Source of the DNA: Mesorhizobium sp. Z1-4
Lineage (GTDB): Bacteria; Pseudomonadota; Alphaproteobacteria; Rhizobiales; Rhizobiaceae
DNA: 64,000 bases
Reading direction: 5' to 3'
NCBI RefSeq assembly: GCF_004000235.1
Contig: NZ_RCIO01000001.1
Location: 434,001-498,000 of the forward strand
Numbering within the stretch: the stretch's first letter is position 1; each line of letters starts with the position of its first letter. Positions 37,616-45,879 of this stretch are shown here, in pieces. The notes under the pieces were generated by a model. The model made no database searches. It was not told the origin of the DNA and saw nothing but the letters and a program-made list of their open reading frames with translations. Both the position numbers and the translations under genes were made by a program.

Positions 37616-37692
37616 TGGTACGGTTGGCTGGGGTCGAACCAGCGACCTCCGGATCCACAATCCGGCGCTCTAACCAACTGAGCTACAACCGC
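37616..37692 (-). tRNA. tRNA-His (anticodon GTG)
   Basis: A full cloverleaf reads on the minus strand: acceptor GCGGTTG with CAACCGT, D arm GCTC/GAGC, anticodon stem CCGGA/TCCGG with loop TTGTGGA, T arm GCTGG/CCAGC, and a gene-encoded CCA end. Position 1 forms a G-U pair with position 72. No G precedes it (the base before is T) and the discriminator base is A73, matching the known alphaproteobacterial tRNA-His that lacks G-1. Confidence 0.97.
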
Positions 37693-37780
37693 AGGGCTTT
37701 CGTTGGCGGTGCATAAGGCCAATCGCACCGAGATTCAAGCCATATCGGCAGGCGTTTGCCGCACCAGGAATTCAGGCAAA

Positions 37781-37905
37781 GAAAAAGGCCGGCGGGAGGA
37801 GGTGCCGACCTTTTTCTCTATGTCCGGCCAATGGGAGGAGGTATTGGCCTTTCATGCCGCGTTCCAGCGGGAGGAGGTGCCGGAAGCGCGGGATTGCTCC
37901 AGGTA
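37781..37905 (-). ncRNA. Predicted cuckoo / alpha-r14-type sRNA with three anti-Shine-Dalgarno hairpins
   Basis: On the minus strand the motif ACCTCCTCCC occurs three times (37878-37869, 37842-37833, 37803-37794), spaced 36 and 39 bases. Each copy fills the loop of a hairpin: arms CGCG..TTCC/GGAACGCG, then GGCCAAT/ATTGGCC, then GAAAAAGGTCGGC/GCCGGCCTTTTTC. The last is a strong rho-independent terminator. Looped CCTCCTCCC motifs define the cuckoo/alpha-r14 family of rhizobial sRNAs and the CcsR RNAs of Rhodobacter, which pair with ribosome binding sites. It follows the phasin stop by only a few bases, so it may be processed from that mRNA. The 5' end is approximate. Confidence 0.8.
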
Positions 37906-37912
37906 ACGCGTG

Positions 37913-38368
37913 TTAGGCGACCTGAAACTCCTTGACTGCCTTTTCGAAGGCGGTCTTGGCCGGCTTGGCAACGGACTCGGCGGCCTTGGTACCGGCTGCC
38001 TGCATGTCCTTGGCCTGCTCGACCATCATCTCGTAGCTCTTGCGCATGAATGCGGTCTGGAGCTCGAGGACTTCCGAGAGCGACTTCACGCCGACAAGGG
38101 CTTCCATGTGGGCGAGGTTGGCCTCGGCGCCGGCGCGCATCGCGGAGATCGACTTCAGTGACAGGTCGCCAGCTGCGGTCTTCGCGGTCTCGAAGGTCGA
38201 TTCCCAGACTTTCTGGGCGTCTTCCATGCCGGTCTTCACTTTCGCGTATGCTTCTTTCGACTGCTCGACGCCCTGTTCGGCGAACACGCGGAACTGCTCG
38301 GTGGCCTGGCTCGGGTCGAAGGTCGGGAATTCGGCGGTTTCCGCCGTCTTTGTGGCTGCCTTGGTCAT
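37913..38368 (-). CDS. Phasin (PHB-granule-associated protein)
   Basis: A 151-residue phasin-2 type protein that coats polyhydroxybutyrate granules. It is almost entirely amphipathic helix: EQFRVFAEQGVEQSKEAYAK, ESTFETAKTAAGDLSLKSI, and VLELQTAFMRKSYEMMVEQA, with the Ala/Lys-rich tail usual in the family. The ATG at 38368 is preferred (AGGGAG about 9 bases before it, protein MTKAATKTAET); ATGs at 38374 and 38398 are in frame. Acetoacetyl-CoA synthetase, another PHB-cycle enzyme, lies 8 kb away. Confidence 0.9.
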   Translation of the reverse strand: MTKAATKTAETAEFPTFDPSQATEQFRVFAEQGVEQSKEAYAKVKTGMEDAQKVWESTFETAKTAAGDLSLKSISAMRAGAEANLAHMEALVGVKSLSEVLELQTAFMRKSYEMMVEQAKDMQAAGTKAAESVAKPAKTAFEKAVKEFQVA

Positions 38369-38420
38369 TTTCATTCTCCCTGTCGTGCGGTTGGGCACGT
38401 GGTGAATTCGATATGCAGCC

Positions 38421-38468
38421 TATATAGCGCAATTAATTGTGCAGTGCAATATCATTTGTTGCATTGCA
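38421..38468 (-). promoter_or_regulatory. Phasin promoter with two TGCA-N-TGCA sites
   Basis: On the minus strand TTGCAC (38450-38445), 18 bases, then TATATA (38426-38421) is a good promoter. Two near-identical sites, TGCAGTGCA (38440-38448) and TGCATTGCA (38460-38468), lie exactly 20 bp apart, covering the -35 element. GCA-rich dyads upstream of phasin genes are known targets of PhaR, the PHB-responsive repressor, so this is a likely operator. Confidence 0.65.
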
Positions 38469-38608
38469 TCAAAGAAACAGCCGGGGCCGGTTAACCACGC
38501 CCTGAGGAAGGCACGCACGGGCCAAGCCAATTGTGGACTCTGCCGCGACCCTGATATTATTACCGATGTCTTAACGAAAGCGCGTAAGCCAACCGGACAG
38601 CAGGTTCC

Positions 38609-41600
38609 ATGCCGCCACGGTCCTACTCATATCTCGATGTCTCGGCGCTCGATGGCGTGCGGGAAAAGATTGTCGAGGGCGCTGCCGCACTGGTTCTTCC
38701 TGCGACGTTGGACGAAGTGATTTGGGCAAACGGAGCGGGCGCCGCGCTGTTCGGCCACTCAGGTGTCGCGACATTCGTCGGCGGCGACCCCGAATTTGCG
38801 CCTGGCGCGAAGCGCCAGATCACCGCGACCCCCGGCTTTCCGGCGGTCCGCAGCGGGCGGCCGATCGCCGTGCGTCTTGCAAAGGGCGTTTCGAGCCAGA
38901 CGGTGATGTTCCAGGCGGAAACCGTTGCGCTGCCGGACGGCGAGAAAGCCATCCTGCTTTCTGTACCCGACCCGCTCGCCGACACGCGAACCGCCGAGGA
39001 ACGTGCCGGCCGCGCCATAGCCGGTCTTGCGACCGATGGCGGCGGCGTAGCCCTGGTCGACGCGACGGGCCGGATCACGGCCGCTTCGCGCGGTTTCGAC
39101 GGCCTTGGGATTTCGGCGGGGACGCTGGAGGGCCTCGCGGTCGAAGTCGCGGGCGAAGCCGACCGTCTGGTCAAGCGGCTGGTGCCGACAAGCAAGGGCG
39201 AACTGCCGGCAGGAATTGTCAGGCTGGCAGACGTGCCTGCCCTCAGCCTGCTCATGATCGCCAATGACGCAGAGGAAGCTGCCGACGAAACGGCTGGCGA
39301 CGCCGATGGCGGGGAAACCGCAGCCGCTCCGCCGGAAGAAAGCGCGGAGACTGAACCAGGCGGCAGCCAGGCTTCCAGAATCGACCCCGGCTCGCATGCC
39401 GAGACGAGCGAAGCCGGCAGCGACGGCACAGATGGCGATAACGAGCCCGAAGCCCCGGTCGACACAGCGCCTGCAACCGAGGGCGTCGTCCGCGGCACCG
39501 GCGAAGACAAGTGGTATTTCGGCAGCAACGGCGCACAAGCTGCAGCATCTTCAACCGACAGCCAGAAATCGCCGGCAGCAACGGAAACCGCGGCCAGCGG
39601 CGACACGATCGATGCCGATGAGATTGACACCAAGGTCGCCGGTGAAACCGCCGATATGGCAGCGGCGCCTTTGCGCTTCGTCTGGCGCACCGATGCGGAA
39701 GCCAAGTTCAGCGCCCTTTCCGATGAATTCCGGCAGGCGTTCGGGGCCGAAGCCACCGACATTGTGGGCCGCGACTTCGCCGATGTCGCGGAAGCGTTCG
39801 CGCTCGATCCCGACGGTGAAATAGCCGGACTGATGAACCGACGAGACACCTGGTCCGGCCGTTCGGTCCTGTGGCCGATCGCCGGTACGGATCTCGTCGC
39901 TCCGGTCGACCTGGCGGCGCTGCCCGTTTATGGCCGCGATGGGACGTTCGAGGGCTTTCGCGGCTTCGGCATTGCCCGGATGGGCGATGCAGTCGTCGAC
40001 GATCACGCGCGCGGATTGCAGCTGGTCGGGGCCCTGCCCGAAACGGATGACGCCGGCGAGGTCGAAACAATCGTCGCGCCGGCCGACTTCGCGGCCGAAG
40101 ACGACGACCCCTTCAAAGGCGAAACCCCCGCCCTTGCGATTGAACAGTCCCGGGAGCGGCGCGAAAACGACAAGGTGATCCGCCTTGCCGAGCGGCGCAA
40201 CCAGCAGCCGCCAAAAGGCCTTTCCAGTGCGGAACAGGAAACGTTCCAGGAAATTGGCAAACGGCTCAAGGATGCCAGCAACCTGGATGAGGACGCCGAG
40301 GCCCGGGACGATGCCGCGGCGGCTGAAGAAGCGGAAAGCGATACCTCGTCCGACATCGGCTCAAACGAAGCACACGGCCTGATCGCCGGCAATGCAGGCG
40401 ATGCGGATACCGGAGACGAAGCGGAAGAGCCATCGGCGGAGGCAACCGCTTCGGCGGCAGAAGAACGCTCCCCCGGCGACCACAGCGAAGACACGGTGCC
40501 CGCCAACAGCGATGAGACGTCCGAACCGGTGGAAGCCAAGGCTGCCGAAGGCTCCAATGCCGTGACCGGCGAAGCCGACGCTGCCGAAGGCGAGACGGAC
40601 GGCGATGTCGACGCGGTTGCGGAAACACCCGGCGACAGTCCAGACGACACAATATCTGAGGTCGATGCCCCGGCCCGAGATCGGCAGGATGCAGCAGCCG
40701 ATGCCGAGGTGACGCCTTCCGGCGAAACTGAGAACGCTTCGGCCGAAGCCGTCGAGAGCCCGGAGGCAGAAGCGCCAGCGGCCGTGGAGGCGACGAGCGG
40801 GGACAATACCCAAGACCAGATTCCGGATGGCGGTGCCGAGGGCGAAGAACAAGCCGGCGAAACAACGGGCTCCGACGATGCGCCTTCCGCCGATGCGTCG
40901 GACGAAATGCCGGCTGTCAATGACGCTACACGCGATGCGGACGGAGACGACGCCGCGCCCGGGAACGGAGAGCTTGCCGCGTCGAGTGAAGCTGCGCCGG
41001 AGCCTGCCGGGTCCGATGCCGGAGCGAGCGCAAAGCGCAAGGTCGGCTTGTCGGCCTTCCTGCCTTCGGCATTTTCGGTGGGCGGCATCGTTGATGCATC
41101 GGTCGGCATCGATTCCACCGTGCTGTCGCGGCTGCCGCTGCCGCTGCTTATCCACTCGGGCGACGAGCTGCATTATGCAAACCGCGAGTTCCTGACCCTC
41201 ACCGGCTACCGGTCGCTCGCCGAGTTCGATCTCGCAGGGGGTATGGACGCCATTTTTGCCGGCTCCTACGAAGCCGACGGAACCAATGGCCAGACGCTGA
41301 AGCTGCGGGCGCGCGACGGCGACGAATTCCCGGTGCATGCATTCCTTCAGTCGATCGGCTGGCAGGGCGGCAAAGCCCTGCTCCTGGCGCTGCGCCGCGC
41401 CGACCCGCCTGAACCCTCCCCCCAGGGCGAACCTATCGAGGCCGGCAACCTCGAAACCCAGCTCGATGAACTGCGCACAATCATCGATACGGCGACCGAC
41501 GGCGTGGTGATCATCGGCAATGACGGCACGATCCGCTCCGTGTCGAAGCCGGCGGAGGCGCTGTTCGGCTATAATGAAAACGATCTGCCCGGACGCCCGT

Positions 41601-42565
41601 TCACGTCGCTCTTTGCGATCGAAAGCCAGCGTCCGGCGCGCGAATATCTCGACGGTCTGGCGGGCAATGGCGTCGCCAGCGTGCTCAATGACGGCCGCGA
41701 AGTGATTGGCCGCGAAGCGCAGGGGCGCTTCATTCCGCTGTTCATGACAATCGGGCGGCTGCCGCATGAGAGCGGTTTCTGCGCCGTCCTGCGCGACATT
41801 ACGCATTGGAAGCGCGCGGAGGAAGAACTTACCGAGGCACGCGCCGCCGCCGAACGGGCTTCCTCGCAAAAGACCGAGTTCCTGGCGCGTGTCAGCCACG
41901 AGATCCGCACGCCGCTCAACGCCATCATCGGTTTTTCCGAGCTGATGATCGACGAGAAGTTCGGGCCAATCGGGTCCGAGCGCTATCGTGACTATCTTTC
42001 CGACATCAACCGCTCGGGCAATCACGTGCTCGATCTGGTCAATGACCTGCTCGACATCTCGAAGATCGAGGCGGGGCAGCAGGAGCTCTCTTACGAAGCG
42101 GTATCCCTCAACGATGTGCTGTCGGAAGCCGTTGCGATGATGCAGCCGCAGGCCAACCGCGAGCGCGTGATCATCCGCTCGAGCTTTGCCTCCAGCCTTC
42201 CCGACGTGGTGGCGGATTTGCGCAGCATCCGCCAGATTGCGCTCAATCTGCTTTCGAACGCGATCCGCTATACCCCGGCAGGCGGGCAGGTTGTCGTCTC
42301 AACCGTTTATGAGGCCGGCGACATCGCCATGCGCGTTCGCGATACCGGCGTCGGTATGGCAGCGGCCGATATCGAGCAGGCTCTCAAGCCGTTCAAGCAG
42401 ATCAACGCCCTGAAACGGCCGCGCGGCGACGGCACAGGTCTCGGGCTTCCTCTGACCAAGGCAATGGTGGAGGCAAATCGTGCCCGGTTCACAATCCAGT
42501 CGACGCCTGGCGAAGGCACGCTGGTCGAGATCACCTTTCCCTCCACCCGTGTTCTGGCGGACTGA
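38609..42565 (+). CDS. PAS-domain sensor histidine kinase, PdhS/PleC/DivJ-like
   Basis: A 1318-residue sensor kinase without a clear membrane segment. PAS-like domains begin near residues 350, 830 and 952. Two long acidic, Ala/Glu/Asp-rich low-complexity stretches lie at about 224-330 and 494-804. The kinase core is complete: phospho-acceptor His1097 in VSHEIRTPLNAIIGFSELM, ERYRDYLSDINRSGNHVLDL, N-box NLLSNAIRYTP, RDTGVGM and GTGLGLPLTKAMVEA. This H-box sequence is that of the PleC/DivJ/PdhS group, which phosphorylates the cell-cycle regulator DivK. PdhS (Brucella) and CbrA (Sinorhizobium) are the nearest named relatives. No partner response regulator is adjacent. Confidence 0.85.
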   Translation: MPPRSYSYLDVSALDGVREKIVEGAAALVLPATLDEVIWANGAGAALFGHSGVATFVGGDPEFAPGAKRQITATPGFPAVRSGRPIAVRLAKGVSSQTVMFQAETVALPDGEKAILLSVPDPLADTRTAEERAGRAIAGLATDGGGVALVDATGRITAASRGFDGLGISAGTLEGLAVEVAGEADRLVKRLVPTSKGELPAGIVRLADVPALSLLMIANDAEEAADETAGDADGGETAAAPPEESAETEPGGSQASRIDPGSHAETSEAGSDGTDGDNEPEAPVDTAPATEGVVRGTGEDKWYFGSNGAQAAASSTDSQKSPAATETAASGDTIDADEIDTKVAGETADMAAAPLRFVWRTDAEAKFSALSDEFRQAFGAEATDIVGRDFADVAEAFALDPDGEIAGLMNRRDTWSGRSVLWPIAGTDLVAPVDLAALPVYGRDGTFEGFRGFGIARMGDAVVDDHARGLQLVGALPETDDAGEVETIVAPADFAAEDDDPFKGETPALAIEQSRERRENDKVIRLAERRNQQPPKGLSSAEQETFQEIGKRLKDASNLDEDAEARDDAAAAEEAESDTSSDIGSNEAHGLIAGNAGDADTGDEAEEPSAEATASAAEERSPGDHSEDTVPANSDETSEPVEAKAAEGSNAVTGEADAAEGETDGDVDAVAETPGDSPDDTISEVDAPARDRQDAAADAEVTPSGETENASAEAVESPEAEAPAAVEATSGDNTQDQIPDGGAEGEEQAGETTGSDDAPSADASDEMPAVNDATRDADGDDAAPGNGELAASSEAAPEPAGSDAGASAKRKVGLSAFLPSAFSVGGIVDASVGIDSTVLSRLPLPLLIHSGDELHYANREFLTLTGYRSLAEFDLAGGMDAIFAGSYEADGTNGQTLKLRARDGDEFPVHAFLQSIGWQGGKALLLALRRADPPEPSPQGEPIEAGNLETQLDELRTIIDTATDGVVIIGNDGTIRSVSKPAEALFGYNENDLPGRPFTSLFAIESQRPAREYLDGLAGNGVASVLNDGREVIGREAQGRFIPLFMTIGRLPHESGFCAVLRDITHWKRAEEELTEARAAAERASSQKTEFLARVSHEIRTPLNAIIGFSELMIDEKFGPIGSERYRDYLSDINRSGNHVLDLVNDLLDISKIEAGQQELSYEAVSLNDVLSEAVAMMQPQANRERVIIRSSFASSLPDVVADLRSIRQIALNLLSNAIRYTPAGGQVVVSTVYEAGDIAMRVRDTGVGMAAADIEQALKPFKQINALKRPRGDGTGLGLPLTKAMVEANRARFTIQSTPGEGTLVEITFPSTRVLAD

Positions 42566-42627
42566 GCTTGATGCTCCTCCGTCAATTTGCCGCAGTGGCT
42601 CAAGTGACTGAAAACCTGACAATTCTA

Positions 42628-42646
42628 GTTTAGAATAATTCTAAAC
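42628..42646. promoter_or_regulatory. Irr-type iron control element upstream of fbpA
   Basis: A perfect 19-bp palindrome, GTTTAGAAT-A-ATTCTAAAC, 128 bases before the fbpA start. It matches the known Irr box (ICE) pattern TTTAGAA-N3-TTCTAAA of Hyphomicrobiales. Irr represses or activates iron genes according to haem status. A RirA-type IRO box is less likely. Confidence 0.85.
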
Positions 42647-42773
42647 AGCTGATTTTGTTATGATTTCCGTTGACGCGTGAGTGAATTTCTCCGAAATGGG
42701 GCCGCCTGCCGCATGAGCGGCCGGCGCATAACACCAATTCGGGACCTTGACCCCCGCAGTATTGGAGAGACCC

Positions 42774-43829
42774 ATGTTCGTTTCTAAAGGCCGGCTTTCT
42801 GCTGGCATTGCCGGCGCAGCAATTGCGGCCGGCGTCGCTTTTGCGCCGGCCGCCGCCAGCGCCGAAGGCACCGTCAATATCTATTCCTATCGCCAGCCGG
42901 ACCTCATCAAGCCACTGCTCGACGCCTTCACCGCCGAGACGGGCATCGAGACGCAGGTTCTGTTTCTGGATTCTGGCATCGACGAGCGCATTGCCGCTGA
43001 GGGCTCGAACTCGCCGGCCGACCTGATCTTTACAGTCGACATCGGCCGCCTGCAGGGTGCCAAGGACGCCGGCGTTACCCAGCCGCTCGAAAACGCCGCG
43101 ATCAACGACAACATCCCCTCGCAGTACCGCGATTCGGAAGGCCACTGGTTCGGCCTCACCACGCGCGGCCGCGTGGTCTACGCCTCCAAGGACCGCGTCG
43201 AGCAGGACACGATCACTTATGAGGAACTGGCCGATCCGAAGTGGAAAGGCAGGATCTGCACCCGCTCGGGCCAGCACGTCTACAACATTGCGCTGTTTGC
43301 CTCGATGGTTGCCCATCACGGCGCCGACTATGCGGAGACCTGGCTTACCGGCCTGAAGGAAAACCTCGCCCGCAAGCCCGACGGCAATGACCGCGCCCAG
43401 GCGAAGGCAATCCATGCAGGCGAGTGCGATATCGGCCTCGGCAACACCTATTATGTCGGCCTGATGCAGAACAACGAAAAGGAGCCGGAGCAGAAGGAAT
43501 GGGCCGCTTCGATGAAGGTTCTGTTCCCCAATAGCGGGGACCGCGGCACGCATGTGAACGTTTCCGGCATGGCCCTGGCAAAGCATGCGCCGAACAAGGA
43601 AAACGCGATCAAGCTGATGGAATTCCTCGCCAGCGCCGAGGGCCAGGAAATCTATGCGGAACGCGTTTATGAGTACCCGATCGGCCCTGGTACCGAACCG
43701 TCCGACACGGTGAAGGCTTTCGGCGAATTCAAGCCCGACACGCTGCCGCTGGAAGACATCGCAGCCAACCGCAAGACGGCATCCGAGCTGGTCGACAAGG
43801 TCGGCTTCGACGCGGGTCCGTCGAGCTGA
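42774..43829 (+). CDS. fbpA: Iron(III) ABC transporter substrate-binding protein
   Basis: Periplasmic ferric-iron-binding protein (FbpA/FutA type), 351 residues with a signal peptide (about residues 1-29, cleaved after ASA). The mature start EGTVNIYSYRQPDLIKPLL fits the family. The iron ligands include the paired tyrosines Tyr226-Tyr227 in NTYYVG. The ATG at 42774 has GGAGAG 4 bases upstream. It is under a perfect Irr-type palindrome and is followed by a stable hairpin before the permease gene. Confidence 0.93.
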   Translation: MFVSKGRLSAGIAGAAIAAGVAFAPAAASAEGTVNIYSYRQPDLIKPLLDAFTAETGIETQVLFLDSGIDERIAAEGSNSPADLIFTVDIGRLQGAKDAGVTQPLENAAINDNIPSQYRDSEGHWFGLTTRGRVVYASKDRVEQDTITYEELADPKWKGRICTRSGQHVYNIALFASMVAHHGADYAETWLTGLKENLARKPDGNDRAQAKAIHAGECDIGLGNTYYVGLMQNNEKEPEQKEWAASMKVLFPNSGDRGTHVNVSGMALAKHAPNKENAIKLMEFLASAEGQEIYAERVYEYPIGPGTEPSDTVKAFGEFKPDTLPLEDIAANRKTASELVDKVGFDAGPSS

Positions 43830-43853
43830 CGGCCATCCGCACATGTAACGACG

Positions 43854-43880
43854 AGGGGCTGGATCGCCGATCCGGCCCCT
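43854..43880 (+). terminator. Intercistronic hairpin between fbpA and fbpB
   Basis: An almost perfect 13-bp inverted repeat (AGGGGCTGGATCG with CGATCCGGCCCCT, one G-U) starts 25 bases after the fbpA stop and is followed by TGTGCGTTTT. It may partly terminate or protect the fbpA 3' end, giving more binding protein than permease. Confidence 0.7.
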
Positions 43881-43917
43881 TGTGCGTTTTCGCAAACCGC
43901 CGTTCCGGGGCCCGGCG

Positions 43918-45621
43918 ATGACCGCGCGCGCCCATCCCGCGGAAGGCGGCGGCGTGCCGCCGGTGCGCACCGTTGCACCCGGCCGCAACTACGGCGCACT
44001 CGCGCCCGCGCTCGTCGCAGCAGCGATCGCGCTCGTGCCCATTGCAGTGGTGATCGGCATAGCGCTTTCGGGCGACGGCTCGGACTGGCCGCACCTTGTC
44101 CGCAACGTGCTTCCGCAAGCCACGGGCGCAACGCTGCTCCTGCTGGTGCTTGTTGCGGCCGGAACCGCCTCGATCGGCGTAACAAGCGCGTGGATGGTCG
44201 TCGCCTACGACTTTCCCTTCCGCAAAGTGCTCGCCTGGGTTCTGGTATTGCCCCTCGCAGTACCGCCCTATCTCGCGGCCTATGCCTTCGCCGAGTTCCT
44301 GCACTTTTCCGGGCCGGTGCAAAGCGCGTTCAGGGCTCTCACCGGCCATGTGACGCCGCGCGACTACTGGTTTCCCGAAATCCGGTCGACCTACGGAGCC
44401 GCCATCGTGCTTTCGATGGTGCTGTATCCTTATGTCTATCTCACGAGCCGCGTCGTCTTCATCATGCAGGGCCGCCATATCGGCGATGCCGCGCGCACGC
44501 TGGGCGCCGCACCCCTGAAAGTATTGTGGGCCGTCCTACTGCCAGTCGCCCGCCCGGCCATCGTCGCCGGTGTTGCACTGGTCCTGATGGAAACGCTCAA
44601 CGATATCGGCGCATCGAAATATCTCGGCGTGCCGACCCTTACCTACTCGGTCTACACGACCTGGCTCAATCGCGGCAGCCTGGAAGGTGCTGCGCAGATT
44701 GCCGTGCTCATGCTGATCATCGTGTTTGCGGTGCTCATGATGGAGAAGTGGGCACGGCGGCAGCAGCGCTTCCATGTCGGACGCGGATCGCAGATGAACG
44801 CCCGGCCGCCGCGGGTCAAACTGACGGGCGCCCGCGCGGCCCTCGCAACCCTTGCCACCGCCGCTCCGGTGTTCTGCGGCTTCGGCATCCCGCTTTATGT
44901 ATTTGGCGATTACGCATCGCGCCGGCTTTATCAGCTCACGGAGCCCGACCTGCTCGACGCGCTCGTCAACAGCGTCATTGTCGCCACTAGCGCGGCTCTG
45001 ATTACCGTGTTTGTCGCGCTTCTCCTGATCCACGCGGCGCGGCTCGACAAATCGCGGCCCGTTGCAGCTGTCACACGGCTGGCGATGATCGGCTACGCAC
45101 TGCCCGGCACGGTTCTCGGCCTCGGGCTGCTTTTTACGCTGGCTTTCATCGACAATTCCATCGACGCATGGATGCGCGACATGTTCGGCGTCTCGACCGG
45201 ACTGATCTTCACCGGTTCGGCCGCCGCGGTGGTGCTCGTGTGCTCTATCCGCTTCCTGGCGCTGGCGGAGGGTGCGGTACGAGGCGGCATTGAAAAGTTG
45301 CCACCGCACATCGACGAGGCGGCGCGCTGCCTCGGGCGTTCTCCCACGCGCAGCGCCACGACCGTTCTGCTGCCTCTGCTGCGGCCGGCGGTGTTCACGG
45401 CTGCTGTGCTGGTTTTCGTCGACACTGTGAAAGAACTGTCAGCGACCATTCTGCTGCGGCCGTTCGGTTTCAACACGCTGGCAACGTCGGTGTTCGAAGA
45501 CGCCTCGCGCGGCGTGCCGGAGGATGGTGCTATGGCAGCGCTGGCAATCATCGCAACAGCGGTCATACCCGTTGTTCTTCTGTCGGGTGCGCTCACCCGC
45601 GACCGCGATGCTAATCTGTAA
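43918..45621 (+). CDS. fbpB: Iron(III) ABC transporter permease
   Basis: A 567-residue inner-membrane permease made of two fused binding-protein-dependent halves with about twelve hydrophobic segments. Each half has an EAA-type loop that contacts the ATPase: DAARTLGAAPLKVLWAVLLP near residue 197 and DEAARCLGRSPTRSATTVLLP near 470. The ATG at 43918 is preferred over one at 43882. No ATP-binding gene (fbpC) follows; it must be supplied from elsewhere, since the next gene is convergent acetoacetyl-CoA synthetase. Confidence 0.9.
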   Translation: MTARAHPAEGGGVPPVRTVAPGRNYGALAPALVAAAIALVPIAVVIGIALSGDGSDWPHLVRNVLPQATGATLLLLVLVAAGTASIGVTSAWMVVAYDFPFRKVLAWVLVLPLAVPPYLAAYAFAEFLHFSGPVQSAFRALTGHVTPRDYWFPEIRSTYGAAIVLSMVLYPYVYLTSRVVFIMQGRHIGDAARTLGAAPLKVLWAVLLPVARPAIVAGVALVLMETLNDIGASKYLGVPTLTYSVYTTWLNRGSLEGAAQIAVLMLIIVFAVLMMEKWARRQQRFHVGRGSQMNARPPRVKLTGARAALATLATAAPVFCGFGIPLYVFGDYASRRLYQLTEPDLLDALVNSVIVATSAALITVFVALLLIHAARLDKSRPVAAVTRLAMIGYALPGTVLGLGLLFTLAFIDNSIDAWMRDMFGVSTGLIFTGSAAAVVLVCSIRFLALAEGAVRGGIEKLPPHIDEAARCLGRSPTRSATTVLLPLLRPAVFTAAVLVFVDTVKELSATILLRPFGFNTLATSVFEDASRGVPEDGAMAALAIIATAVIPVVLLSGALTRDRDANL

Positions 45622-45650
45622 AAAAGAAGGCGCCCCGGAGGGCGCCTGAA
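45622..45650. terminator. Bidirectional terminator between fbpB and acetoacetyl-CoA synthetase
   Basis: Eight-base arms (AGGCGCCC / GGGCGCCT, 45628-45647) with a CGGA loop, preceded by an A-rich run that gives TTCTTTTTT on the minus strand. It best fits a stop for the leftward synthetase transcript, more than 200 bases past its stop. Confidence 0.75.
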
Positions 45651-45879
45651 TAGAATTTCGTGGCTGTCTGAGCGGGCTCAATCACATGTCGAAATATCAC
45701 CAATCTCGAGCGTGAATATCGGCGCCGTCCCGTTAACAAGTCCTTACCGCGCTGTTTAGAAATTTACGTTTCCGTACCCTCCGTGAAGTTGAGGTAAATT
45801 TCAGCGCTACCATTCGTTAACCTAAGGTGGCGTGGCCGGCCGCGCCGATGAGCGGCCGGGAACCTGCCCTGAAGGCCCG

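Noticed and set aside
42566-42773. RirA-type iron box
   Set aside because: The palindrome is the Irr type (TTTAGAA...TTCTAAA); the TGA-N9-TCA RirA pattern is not matched better there.
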